A stretch of DNA of 8,841 nucleotides, taken from assembly GCA_024711185.1 (NCBI GenBank), contig JANJTI010000080.1, forward strand, positions 1 to 8,841. The letters run 5' to 3'. The DNA is from Brevundimonas sp. Its GTDB lineage: Bacteria > Pseudomonadota > Alphaproteobacteria > Caulobacterales > Caulobacteraceae. How positions within the stretch are numbered: the first letter of the stretch is position 1; the number at the start of each line of letters is the position of its first letter. Shown piece by piece: positions 1 to 6,010 of this stretch. Both the position numbers and the translations under genes were made by a program. The notes beneath the pieces were generated by a model. That model was given only the letters and a program-made list of their open reading frames with translations, searched no databases and had not been told where the DNA came from.

Positions 1-288
1 CCCGACTGCCGCCGCGCCACGATCGAGGCGATGGCGCGGGCGCTCAGCCTCGGGCTGGACCGGCCGGTGGTCATCGAGACGCCGCTGATGGCGCTGACCA
101 AGGCGGAGACCTGGGCCACGGCCGAGCGGATCGGCGGCCCCGCGCTGGTCGATCTGATCGTCGAGGCGTCGCACACCTGCTACCGGGGCGAGCGCGACCG
201 GCGCCACGCCTGGGGCTACGGCTGCGGCGATTGCCCTGCCTGTGAGTTGCGCGCCGTCGGCTATGGCGAGTGGGCGGCCCGGCCATGA
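1..288 (+). CDS. queC: 7-cyano-7-deazaguanine (preQ0) synthase QueC, C-terminal part
   Basis: QueC is a cytoplasmic ATP-dependent ligase that converts 7-carboxy-7-deazaguanine and ammonia into preQ0, precursor of queuosine and other 7-deazaguanines. The frame is open from base 1, so the start lies upstream; 95 residues of a protein usually around 230 aa are present. Seen directly: PDCR at the very start, the conserved [12 protein letters not shown] block, and the zinc-binding cysteines C60, C75, C78 and C81 (partial numbering) in TCY...[10 protein letters not shown]. The first Cys is 14 residues from the second, longer than the 7 in E. coli QueC as I recall it; I recall a similar insert in other alphaproteobacterial QueCs. 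The TGA stop overlaps the queE ATG as ATGA, implying translational coupling. Identification is confident; only the N-terminal ATP-binding P-loop domain is unseen. Confidence 0.95.
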   Translation, partial: PDCRRATIEAMARALSLGLDRPVVIETPLMALTKAETWATAERIGGPALVDLIVEASHTCYRGERDRRHAWGYGCGDCPACELRAVGYGEWAARP

Positions 289-920
289 GCTACGCCGCCA
301 AGGAGGTGTTCCTGACGGTGCAGGGGGAGGGCGGCCAGGCCGGCCGTCCGGCCGTCTTCCTGCGTTTCGCCGGCTGCAACCTGTGGAACGGGCTGGAGCG
401 GGATCGCGCCGCGGCGGTGTGCAGCTTCTGCGACACCGACTTCGTCGGGACGGACGGCGACGGCGGCGGCAAGTTCGCGAGCGCCGAAGCCCTGGCCGAT
501 CACGTTGCGGCCATGTGGCGCGGCCGGGACGGTGATCCGAAGCTGGTCGTGTGCACCGGCGGGGAGCCCCTGCTGCAACTGGACCCGCCGCTGATCGAGG
601 CGTTGCACACCCGAGGGTTCGAGGTCGCCATCGAGTCCAATGGCACGATCGCCGCGCCCGAAGGCGTGGACTGGATCTGCGTCAGCCCCAAGGCCGACGC
701 CCCGGTGGTGCAGACCTCGGGCCAGGAGCTGAAGCTGGTCTTCCCGCAGCCTCTGGCCTCGCCGGAGCGGTTCGAGCAAATGGCGTTCGAGCGCTTCTGG
801 CTGCAACCGATGGACGGCCCCGAGCGCGAGGCCAACACGAGGGCGGCCATCGACTACTGCCTCGCCCATCCCAAATGGCGCCTCAGCGTCCAGACCCACA
901 AGTACATCGGCGTCCGCTAA
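285..920 (+). CDS. queE: 7-carboxy-7-deazaguanine synthase QueE (radical SAM)
   Basis: QueE is a radical SAM enzyme that rearranges 6-carboxy-5,6,7,8-tetrahydropterin into 7-carboxy-7-deazaguanine. The 211-aa product has the family N-terminus ([16 protein letters not shown]), then the cluster cysteines C31, C46 and C49. This is a CX14CX2C arrangement rather than the standard radical SAM CX3CX2C; an expanded spacing is established for some QueE proteins, such as the Burkholderia multivorans enzyme. CTGGEPLLQ (the GGE SAM-binding motif) and ESNGT follow, then SPK and a QPMDG segment near the C-terminus. The ATG at 285 is preferred over the in-frame GTG at 270 because it overlaps the queC stop and the homologous N-terminus begins there. 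The stop shares one base with the queD start (TAATG). The gene sits between queC and queD, consistent with one preQ0 operon. Confidence 0.95.
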   Translation: MSYAAKEVFLTVQGEGGQAGRPAVFLRFAGCNLWNGLERDRAAAVCSFCDTDFVGTDGDGGGKFASAEALADHVAAMWRGRDGDPKLVVCTGGEPLLQLDPPLIEALHTRGFEVAIESNGTIAAPEGVDWICVSPKADAPVVQTSGQELKLVFPQPLASPERFEQMAFERFWLQPMDGPEREANTRAAIDYCLAHPKWRLSVQTHKYIGVR

Positions 921-1288
921 TGCCCGTCTTCGAGATCACCAAACAGGCCACCTTCGACGCGGCCCACCACTTCCCGAATGAGCCGGAGGGAAGCATCTAT
1001 CGTCGCGTGCACGGTCATTCCTTCACGGTCGAGGCGACGGTGCGCTCAGAGACCCTGGACGCGGAGCATGGCTGGGTCGCCGACCTTGGCGCACTGGACC
1101 GCGCCCTTCGCGCGGCGGCCGAGGAGCTCGACCACGGCATGCTGAACGAGAAGCCCGGACTCGAGCTGCCGTCGCTGGAGAACCTGTGCCTGTGGTTCGC
1201 CGGCCGGCTGAAGGACGACTGGCCGGGCCTGTGCCGCGTGCAGGTGGCGCGGCCGACGATCAATGAGCGCTGCGTGCTGACCCTGTGA
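920..1288 (+). CDS. queD: 6-carboxy-5,6,7,8-tetrahydropterin synthase family protein QueD (Cys27 replaced)
   Basis: QueD (COG0720, PTPS fold) converts dihydroneopterin triphosphate to 6-carboxytetrahydropterin, the QueE substrate. The 122-aa product has the zinc histidines H16 (FDAAHH), H31 and H33 (HGHSF), and the Asp-His pair D71-H72 (LDHGML) that matches the E. coli catalytic D70-H71. E116 near the C-terminus is a candidate for the pterin-anchoring Glu. Odd point: the residue four before HGH, catalytic Cys27 in E. coli, is Tyr27 here (SIYRRVHGH). The position in a tight queC-queE-queD operon argues that the protein still serves this pathway. Alternatively it is a PTPS-family variant with altered chemistry. 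The ATG is fixed by its one-base overlap with the queE stop; a much longer open frame upstream in the same phase lies inside queE and is not used. Confidence 0.92.
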   Translation: MPVFEITKQATFDAAHHFPNEPEGSIYRRVHGHSFTVEATVRSETLDAEHGWVADLGALDRALRAAAEELDHGMLNEKPGLELPSLENLCLWFAGRLKDDWPGLCRVQVARPTINERCVLTL

Positions 1289-1755
1289 GCGACATCCGCC
1301 CTTACCGGGACGCGGACGCCGACGCGCTCGCCCGGGTGTTCGAGCGGGCGGTGCGCGTCATCGGCCCGCGCGACTATTCACCGGCGCAGATCGAGGCGTG
1401 GATCGGGCGGGAGCCGCGGGCGGAGCGGTTTCGCGCCAGGATGGCCGACGGTCGCCGCTGCTGGGTCGCGACGGACGACGAAGGGGGCGTGACCGCCTTC
1501 GTCGATCTGGAGGCGGACGGTCACATCGACTTCCTGTTCGCCGATCCCGCCGTCGCGGGGCAGGGCGTCGCGTCCCGGCTCCTGGACGTGCTCGAGGCGG
1601 CCGCCCGTCGCGATGGCGTCGCACGGCTGTATGTCGAAGCCAGCGAAGCCGCCCGGCGCTTCTTCCTGAAGCGCGGCTATGAGGTGAACCGGCGGCGCGA
1701 CTTCGAGATCAACGGGGTGGCCATCCACAACTACGGCATGGAGCGCCGGCTCTAG
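1285..1755 (+). CDS. GNAT family N-acetyltransferase
   Basis: This 156-aa protein is a single-domain GNAT acetyl-CoA-dependent acetyltransferase, presumably cytoplasmic, with unknown substrate. It begins IRPYRDADADALARVFERAV; a DYSPAQIEAW stretch near residues 30-39 resembles the YafP-like GNAT group. Motif A is at about residues 81-105 (IDFLFADP...AGQGVASRLL); the usual first Gln/Arg of the acetyl-CoA loop (Q/RxxGxG/A) is Ala91 here, though G94 and A96 are kept. Motif B follows, with ARLYVEAS and FFLKRGYEV. The GTG start at 1285 overlaps the queD stop as GTGA; the next in-frame ATG at 1441 would delete the first quarter of the domain, so GTG is favoured. Coupling to queD may be simple hitch-hiking rather than a role in preQ0 synthesis. 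The stop overlaps that of the convergent lipoprotein gene. Confidence 0.88.
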   Translation: MSDIRPYRDADADALARVFERAVRVIGPRDYSPAQIEAWIGREPRAERFRARMADGRRCWVATDDEGGVTAFVDLEADGHIDFLFADPAVAGQGVASRLLDVLEAAARRDGVARLYVEASEAARRFFLKRGYEVNRRRDFEINGVAIHNYGMERRL

Positions 1756-2024
1756 CAGTCGCGCCCCTGACGCTGTCGCTCTTCGCAACGGCGCTGCTCG
1801 CGCTCCCACTCGCGCTGCTCGCGCTCGCGCCGGGCCCGGGTCTCCTCGTCCGAGGTGGTGACGGCGTCGACCCCGGCGCCGATGACGGCCCCGGTAGCCT
1901 TGGCCGTGCCGCCGACCACCGCCCCCGCCGTGCCGACGACGGCTCCGACGAGGCAGCCCTGCAGCAACAAGCCCCCGGACGCGAGGGCTGCGAGGGTGGT
2001 GAGTTTCCGGGCGGGCGAATTCAT
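1752..2024 (-). CDS. Small lipoprotein, Gly/Ala/Val-rich with charged C-terminal tail
   Basis: The 90-aa product has a lipoprotein signal: basic start (MNSPARK), hydrophobic stretch and lipobox LLQGC, so the mature protein would start at lipid-modified C24. Residues 25-52 are a Gly/Ala/Val-rich segment (LVGAVVGTAGAVVGG and following) that could insert into or lie on a membrane. Residues 58-90 are strongly charged (Arg/Glu/Gln) and probably helical; EREQR occurs twice, seven residues apart. Two further cysteines, C80 and C90, lie in this tail. I do not recognise a named family; similar small Gly-rich lipoproteins occur in alphaproteobacteria. The ATG at 2024 has GGAG eight bases upstream. A longer upstream frame lacks the signal peptide and is rejected. 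The Shine-Dalgarno lies in a hairpin loop, described separately. The stop codon (CTA on the + strand) overlaps the GNAT stop. Confidence 0.8.
   Translation of the reverse strand: MNSPARKLTTLAALASGGLLLQGCLVGAVVGTAGAVVGGTAKATGAVIGAGVDAVTTSDEETRARREREQREWEREQRRCEERQRQGRDC
1791..1826 (-). repeat. 15-bp direct repeat in lipoprotein tail (21-bp period)
   Basis: The 15-mer at 1791-1805 is repeated exactly at 1812-1826. In the lipoprotein frame each copy encodes EREQR, giving a seven-residue period (residues 67-71 and 74-78) compatible with an amphipathic helix or coiled coil. It looks like a tandem duplication of 21 bp whose intervening codons have since diverged. Confidence 0.75.
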
Positions 2025-2046
2025 GTGGCGTTCTCCGAACGCCACA
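2024..2046 (-). promoter_or_regulatory. Hairpin presenting the lipoprotein Shine-Dalgarno in its loop
   Basis: On the minus strand, arm TGTGGCGTT (2046-2038), loop CGGAG (2037-2033) and arm AACGCCACA (2032-2024) form a perfect 9-bp stem. The loop contains the GGAG ribosome-binding site. The 3' arm fills the whole spacer and its last base is the A of the ATG start codon. As RNA this would hold the start region in a stem while exposing the Shine-Dalgarno; as DNA it is a good dyad for a regulator. A weak -10-like GATTAA at 2055-2050 would, if used, start transcription inside the 5' arm. Confidence 0.6.
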
Positions 2047-2109
2047 GGGTTAATCGCCAAAGGTGAACGTCGTCTGACCCCGGGCGGGCCAGGGGCGACG
2101 GCGGACGCC

Positions 2110-2337
2110 TCAGTCGCTGTCGGAGTCGTCGTTGGCGGCCACTGCGATGGCCGTGAAGCCGACCACGAACAGCAGGCCGAAAGGCAAGCCGGCGAGCTGC
2201 GCGCCCGCGGGAGCGCCGGTTTCGGTGACATTCTGGCCCAGGCGGTCCTGCACCCGGGGAGCCGCGGTGTTGGCGGCGACGGCCTGGCTGGCGACCAGCA
2301 ACAGTCCGGCGGTGACGGCGACAAGCGTTTTCTTCAC
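2110..2337 (-). CDS. Small exported single-span membrane protein
   Basis: The 75-aa product starts KK after a GTG codon and has a cleavable-looking signal peptide (TLVAVTAGLLLVASQAVA), with cleavage likely near residues 21-22. A short polar stretch (about 22-47, including RVQDRLGQNV) and a hydrophobic helix (about 48-68, LAGLPFGLLFVVGFTAIAVA) follow, and it ends in the acidic tail NDDSDSD. The GTG at 2337 is chosen because GGAGGA lies a few bases upstream and the signal peptide starts exactly there; longer frames run back into the tRNA gene. I recognise no named family. Alphaproteobacteria carry many small proteins of this layout, usually unannotated. It lies 85 bp upstream of the lipoprotein gene on the same strand, and the two could be cotranscribed. 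Confidence 0.75.
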   Translation of the reverse strand: MKKTLVAVTAGLLLVASQAVAANTAAPRVQDRLGQNVTETGAPAGAQLAGLPFGLLFVVGFTAIAVAANDDSDSD

Positions 2338-2410
2338 GGGATCCTCCGACGCGACGAGACCGTGAAACGCCCAAGCTTCACAGAGGTTGCAGGACCCCCT
2401 GCGCGAAATG

Positions 2411-2487
2411 TGGTGGGCGGCGAGGGGTTCGAACCCCCGACCCCCTCGGTGTAAACGAGGTGCTCTGACCAGCTGAGCTAGCCGCCC
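2411..2487 (-). tRNA. tRNA-Val (anticodon UAC)
   Basis: A complete 77-nt cloverleaf reads on the minus strand. The acceptor stem is GGGCGGC/GCCGCCC, the D stem GCTC/GAGC, and the anticodon stem CCTCG/CGAGG with loop TTTACAC, so the anticodon is TAC (UAC, valine). The variable loop has 5 nt. The T stem is GGGGG/CCCTC with one G-U pair around TTCGAAC, followed by discriminator A and a gene-encoded CCA. Its 5' end lies only 19 bp beyond the autotransporter stop, so its promoter must sit inside that coding region or it must be processed from read-through. A 5-bp hairpin at 2389-2402 downstream has no U-run and is at best a weak terminator. Confidence 0.96.
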
Positions 2488-2506
2488 TTCCGCGCCGACC
2501 TCCGGC

Positions 2507-5500
2507 CTAGAACCGGAAGCTGGCCCGCAGGAACAGCATGTAACGCACATAGTCGTCGATCAACTCGGCGTCGGCGCTGACCGAAAGCATGCCCAGCTCG
2601 TTGCCGACGTTGAGGCGGAAGCCGACGATCGGACCGCCGCCCTCGATGCTGTCCGGCCGGAGGGTGAAGTCGGGCCCGCCCGAGCGGAAGCGGGCGATGG
2701 TCTCGCCCGGATCGACCGAGATGTTCTGGCGCCAGCCGACCCGCAGTTCGGGCTTCAGCCAGCTGTCCTGGCCCATGGCCATGCCGATGTTGACCGCCGC
2801 GGTGGCCGAGAACAGGTGACCGTCGCGATCGTCGATCTCGAGGTCGAAACCATCGCCGCCGCCCTCCTCGACGTGGCCGTCTTCGCTCAGCGAGAAATAC
2901 TCGGCGTAGATTTCGGGCCGCACGGTGAAGCGTCCGAAGGTGCGCTCGTACGAGGCGCCGCCCGCCGCGGCGAGGGTGAAGCCGTTCCAGTCGGAAGTGT
3001 TGGACAGGTTCAGCCCGGCCCCGACGAAGCGGCGCTCGGATTCGAAGGTGGCGTAGCCGGCGGCGGCGCGCGCCCAGGTGGTCCAGTGCTGACCCTGGGC
3101 GCGCCAGTACAGTCCCAGCTCGAGCAGATTGGCCGAGAGGACTTCCTCGGCCTCGGACTCCGGATCCTCGAGGTCCGAGGAGGTGAAGGCGACCGACAGG
3201 CCCACGGCGCCAAGGCCGGATCCGCGCTCGACGCCGCCCGCGACGCCGAAGCCCTCCGAGCGGAAGCCGTAGGTGTCGGTCTTGTCCTTGTCGGCGTAGA
3301 AGTTGATTTCCTGGATCCAGGCGCTCGTCTCGCCCGGGGCCGCCGTGGCGTTGCGCCCGGTCAGGGCGCGGGTGACCGCGTCCACGCCGGAAGCGAGCGA
3401 CAGCAGCGGGCCGCCGGAGTGTTCCGGCAGGAGCTGCTCGTACAGGTTGATGAAATCCTCGCGGCCGGTCTGTTCGAGGAAGACGTTGCGGACGGTCGCG
3501 TCGCGTCCGAGGGCGCTGTAGAAGGCGTCATACATCGCCGCTTCGACCGGGATCAGGCCCGCCTCGTCGGCTGTCCGCTGGCGGATGTCCGCGAAGACCA
3601 CGCCGTTCGCCACGTCCGCCCCGCCCTGGACGACGTAAAGATAGGGCGAGTTGTCCTGGAAGGAGCTCAGGTCCAGGTCCCCGACGTTCAGCGTGGCCGC
3701 GTCGATCAGGGTGAAGCGGCCCGGCCCGTCCAGAAGCGAGTTGAAGCGGACGCCGAGGCCCGCGCCGCTCGCCAGCGTCGCCGTGCCCGTGACGTTGAAA
3801 CCGCCCGCCGTGCCGTTCGCCGGGTCCAGCGCGACGAGAAGGTCGCCGTCCGCGCCGATGTTGAGGCTGCTGATCGTCGTCGCGGTCGTCTGGCGCGCGT
3901 CGAGGATGCCGTTCTGGATGTCGATGGCGAGATCGCCATCCGAGTCCGTGATCGCTCCCCGGATGGCGGCCCCGCCGGTCAGGCGAAGCGCGTCCGCTCC
4001 GTCGCCGAACGCGATGTCGCCGCGGATCAGGCCGTTGCGGGCGTCCAGCAGGTCAGCCCCCGACCCGAACAGGATGTCGCCGGCGATGATGGGTTCGTTG
4101 GAGTTGGTGACCCCGTCCCCGTCGCTGTCCGGATCGGAAGCCGTGGGCGCACTGGGGACGCCCTCGTGGCGAAGGGTCACGCCGGTGGTGTTGGCCGAGA
4201 CGTCGATCGCGGTCATCCGCCCGGTCAGCGTGCCGTCCTCCCCGGCCGAGGTGTTGGCCTGGATCGAGCCGGTGTTGAGGATCGAGACGAGGGTGCCGCT
4301 GAGATCGTGGATCGCGGTGGTGTTGCCCGTCCCGCCTCCGCCGGCGCTGGCGAGGATGCTGCCCCGGTTGGTCAGGCTCGGCACATTCGCGCCTGCGTCG
4401 AAGAGGATGGCCGTGCCGGTGGTGGCGAGCTTGCTGGACATGCCCGCGGTGATCGCGCCCGAGTTGAAGAACTCGGGAACGTCGGCGCCGGCCCCGATCC
4501 GGACCGCCGTCGAGTCGGCCTCCCGGGAGAGGGAGGAGATGGTGCCTTCGTTGCGAACACCGCCCGCGATGGTCACCGTCTGGCCTGCGCCGCCGCCGAT
4601 CACGAGCGAATTGGCCGCGAATCCGTCGTACACGCCCTGGGCGGAGATGGTGCCGCGGTTGATCACGCCGTAGGCCGAGTCCCCGGATCCCACCGCGCCG
4701 ATGGCGATCGACTGGGAGTCGGAGCCGATCAGGACCGCGGGAGCGGAGCCGTAGCTGGTGATCGTCGCCGTCGATTCGTTGGCGTCGAGGACGCCGTCGC
4801 CATCGCGGTCGGTGTCCGTCCGGTTGGGAATGCCGTCGCCGTCGTCGTCCTCGTCGCCGTTCTTGATCCCGTCGCCGTCGTCGTCGCCCTCGAGGCCGCT
4901 GGTGCCATAATTGGGCGCGCGATCGAACACGACGCCGCCGCCGATATTGCCCGCGACGCGCACGGCGGGTCCGCCCTGCAGCAGGTCGTCCGGATCGAGT
5001 TCGTCGAGAAAGAGGACGGCCTTGTCGTTCTGCGGGGTCTCGACATACCCGTCGGGCCGCACCGGCAAGGGTCCCGTGTAGCGGAAGCCGCTCGCCGTGA
5101 CCGTCGACTCGATCATCAGGCGTCCGGAAACGTTTCCGTCCACTGCGATGCCGACGGCGTTCTCGCCGCGAGCGTCCACCGCCCCGGTCAGGTTGACGTT
5201 CCCCGTCACGTCGCCGGTCGTCCGGATACCGTAGCTGTTGTCGCCGCGGATGTTGACGTTGCCGAAGACGTCGAGGTTGCCGGCCAGGGGCGCTTCGATC
5301 GAAATGCCCGCAGAGTCGTTGCCCGCCACCAGGATCGAGCCGCCCCGGCCCACGGTGATGTCGCCGTCGAGCGCCGCGGGCCCGACGACGCGGATGCCGT
5401 ACCTGTTGCTGCCGCGCGCCCACGGACCGTCCGCGTCACCGTCGTTGTCGGTGTCCAGATCGGTGCTGCTGGTGATGTCGTCGAGGACCGAGATGCCGCC

Positions 5501-5812
5501 GGTGACTGTGATGTCGGCGCTGTTTCCGCCGTTGACCAGCAATCCCGTCGAGCCGTCGGCGGAGTTGGCCATCGTGACCACTGCGCCGGCCTCGATGTTC
5601 ACGTTGTGGCTCGAATTGACCGTAATCGCCGCGCCCGACGTCACCGTGATCGTTCCGCCATTGGTCATGCGGATGCTGTCCGGGCCGGACCCGGTGGCGT
5701 TGGCGGTCGTGATCGGCGTCGTGCGCGCGTTGGAGATGACGACTTCGGCCATGGCTCCGGACGCCGCCATCAGGGGAGCGATCGCCACCGCGGTCGCGAG
5801 CAGAATACGCAT
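2507..5812 (-). CDS. Autotransporter (type Va) with Asp-rich TSP3-like passenger repeats
   Basis: This 1101-aa protein is a self-secreting surface protein. Residues 1-22 are a Sec signal peptide (MRILLATAVAIAPLMAASGA, then MAE). The passenger, about 23-740, is rich in Gly, Thr, Asn and Asp with many short beta-strand turns (GGTITV, GNVNLTG, NRGTIS, NEGTIS), as in right-handed beta-helices. Three Asp-rich segments interrupt it: 118-129, 309-346 and 560-572. A helical linker spans roughly 745-820, and the beta-barrel (autotransporter domain) about 830-1101, ending in LRASFRF with the terminal Phe used for BAM recognition. No protease triad is evident, so it is probably adhesive or structural. 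AGGGG lies ten bases before the ATG. From memory, the NARTTPITT start recurs in autotransporters of Caulobacterales and sphingomonads. The divergent neighbour is the SPFH gene. Confidence 0.92.
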   Translation of the reverse strand: MRILLATAVAIAPLMAASGAMAEVVISNARTTPITTANATGSGPDSIRMTNGGTITVTSGAAITVNSSHNVNIEAGAVVTMANSADGSTGLLVNGGNSADITVTGGISVLDDITSSTDLDTDNDGDADGPWARGSNRYGIRVVGPAALDGDITVGRGGSILVAGNDSAGISIEAPLAGNLDVFGNVNIRGDNSYGIRTTGDVTGNVNLTGAVDARGENAVGIAVDGNVSGRLMIESTVTASGFRYTGPLPVRPDGYVETPQNDKAVLFLDELDPDDLLQGGPAVRVAGNIGGGVVFDRAPNYGTSGLEGDDDGDGIKNGDEDDDGDGIPNRTDTDRDGDGVLDANESTATITSYGSAPAVLIGSDSQSIAIGAVGSGDSAYGVINRGTISAQGVYDGFAANSLVIGGGAGQTVTIAGGVRNEGTISSLSREADSTAVRIGAGADVPEFFNSGAITAGMSSKLATTGTAILFDAGANVPSLTNRGSILASAGGGGTGNTTAIHDLSGTLVSILNTGSIQANTSAGEDGTLTGRMTAIDVSANTTGVTLRHEGVPSAPTASDPDSDGDGVTNSNEPIIAGDILFGSGADLLDARNGLIRGDIAFGDGADALRLTGGAAIRGAITDSDGDLAIDIQNGILDARQTTATTISSLNIGADGDLLVALDPANGTAGGFNVTGTATLASGAGLGVRFNSLLDGPGRFTLIDAATLNVGDLDLSSFQDNSPYLYVVQGGADVANGVVFADIRQRTADEAGLIPVEAAMYDAFYSALGRDATVRNVFLEQTGREDFINLYEQLLPEHSGGPLLSLASGVDAVTRALTGRNATAAPGETSAWIQEINFYADKDKTDTYGFRSEGFGVAGGVERGSGLGAVGLSVAFTSSDLEDPESEAEEVLSANLLELGLYWRAQGQHWTTWARAAAGYATFESERRFVGAGLNLSNTSDWNGFTLAAAGGASYERTFGRFTVRPEIYAEYFSLSEDGHVEEGGGDGFDLEIDDRDGHLFSATAAVNIGMAMGQDSWLKPELRVGWRQNISVDPGETIARFRSGGPDFTLRPDSIEGGGPIVGFRLNVGNELGMLSVSADAELIDDYVRYMLFLRASFRF
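4790..4885 (-). repeat. Thrombospondin type 3-like Asp/Gly repeats in the autotransporter passenger
   Basis: Residues 310-341 hold three tandem calcium-loop-like units (DDDGDGI, DDDGDGI, DRDGDGV) spaced 12 and 13 residues apart. At DNA level this gives a 17-bp exact repeat at 4833-4849 and 4869-4885, 36 bp apart. Related single units occur at residues 118-129 (DLDTDNDGDADG, bases 5426-5461) and 560-572 (DPDSDGDGV, bases 4097-4135). The DxDxDG pattern is the known calcium-binding signature of TSP3 and EF-hand-like loops; calcium binding here is inferred. Confidence 0.75.
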
Positions 5813-5846
5813 TCGGTAGAAACCCCTGTGGTCGACGCGCGCAGAG

Positions 5847-5907
5847 ACGCCGGCGATCCTCTAACAGGGACCATGCCAGCCTGCCTCAAGTTTCTCGAAT
5901 TTGAGGC
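5847..5907 (-). promoter_or_regulatory. Candidate autotransporter promoter region with 7-bp inverted repeat
   Basis: A 25-bp dyad with arms GCCTCAA (5883-5889) and TTGAGGC (5901-5907) and an 11-base spacer lies about 71-95 bp upstream of the autotransporter ATG. On the minus strand its inner arm supplies TTGAGG (a possible -35, matching TTGA), followed after 17 bases by TGTTAG (a weak -10). The dyad could be an operator overlapping a promoter. The hexamer matches are weak, so the promoter assignment is tentative; the inverted repeat itself is plain in the sequence. Confidence 0.35.
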
Positions 5908-5977
5908 GAATGCAAGGCCGAACGGGCCGTCGGGGCAGCACGGCCAGCTTCGCCATTGCGCGCGCTGCGATCATGGT

Positions 5978-5994
5978 GATATCATTCTCATATC
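5978..5994 (+). promoter_or_regulatory. AT-rich inverted repeat, candidate operator of the SPFH-RHH pair
   Basis: GATATCA and TCATATC flank a 3-base centre (TTC), giving a 17-bp near-perfect inverted repeat (6 of 7 pairs) only 16 bases before the SPFH start codon. It also contains the 8-bp palindrome TGATATCA (5977-5984) and two direct ATATC copies 11 bp apart. It stands out as AT-rich against GC-rich surroundings. TTGCGC at 5956-5961 followed by 16 bases and GATATC could form the promoter, so a repressor bound here would block it. The downstream RHH protein is the natural candidate, by analogy with autoregulating RHH repressors. Confidence 0.5.
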
Positions 5995-6010
5995 GACAAC
6001 GGAGGGAGCC

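Noticed and set aside
270..284. GTG at 270 as an alternative QueE start
   Set aside because: It adds five residues with no family match; ATG 285 gives the canonical N-terminus and the ATGA overlap.
2389..2402. GCAGG-loop-CCTGC hairpin as the tRNA terminator
   Set aside because: Only 5 bp with no T-run on the minus strand; too weak to call a terminator.
4790..4885. Tandem GTC/GCC repeats looked like a microsatellite or CRISPR-like array
   Set aside because: The periodicity is 36 bp in phase with the Asp/Gly calcium-loop protein repeats and has no unique spacers.
4053..5423. 456-aa minus-strand frame very rich in Arg
   Set aside because: It is an out-of-phase shadow of the autotransporter; the Arg/Gly-rich composition is typical of shifted GC-rich coding DNA.
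2816..6010. A + strand frame open for over 3 kb, antisense to the autotransporter and joined in phase to the SPFH gene
   Set aside because: It mirrors the codon bias of the real minus-strand gene, its translation is Val/Arg/Asp-rich without domains, and the SPFH gene has its own ribosome site and ATG at 6011. The autotransporter has a signal peptide, passenger and barrel.
5873..6010. In-frame upstream ATG at 5873 for the SPFH protein
   Set aside because: It would add 46 residues with no SPFH or membrane character and would place the GATATC dyad and the strong GGAGGGAG site inside the gene.
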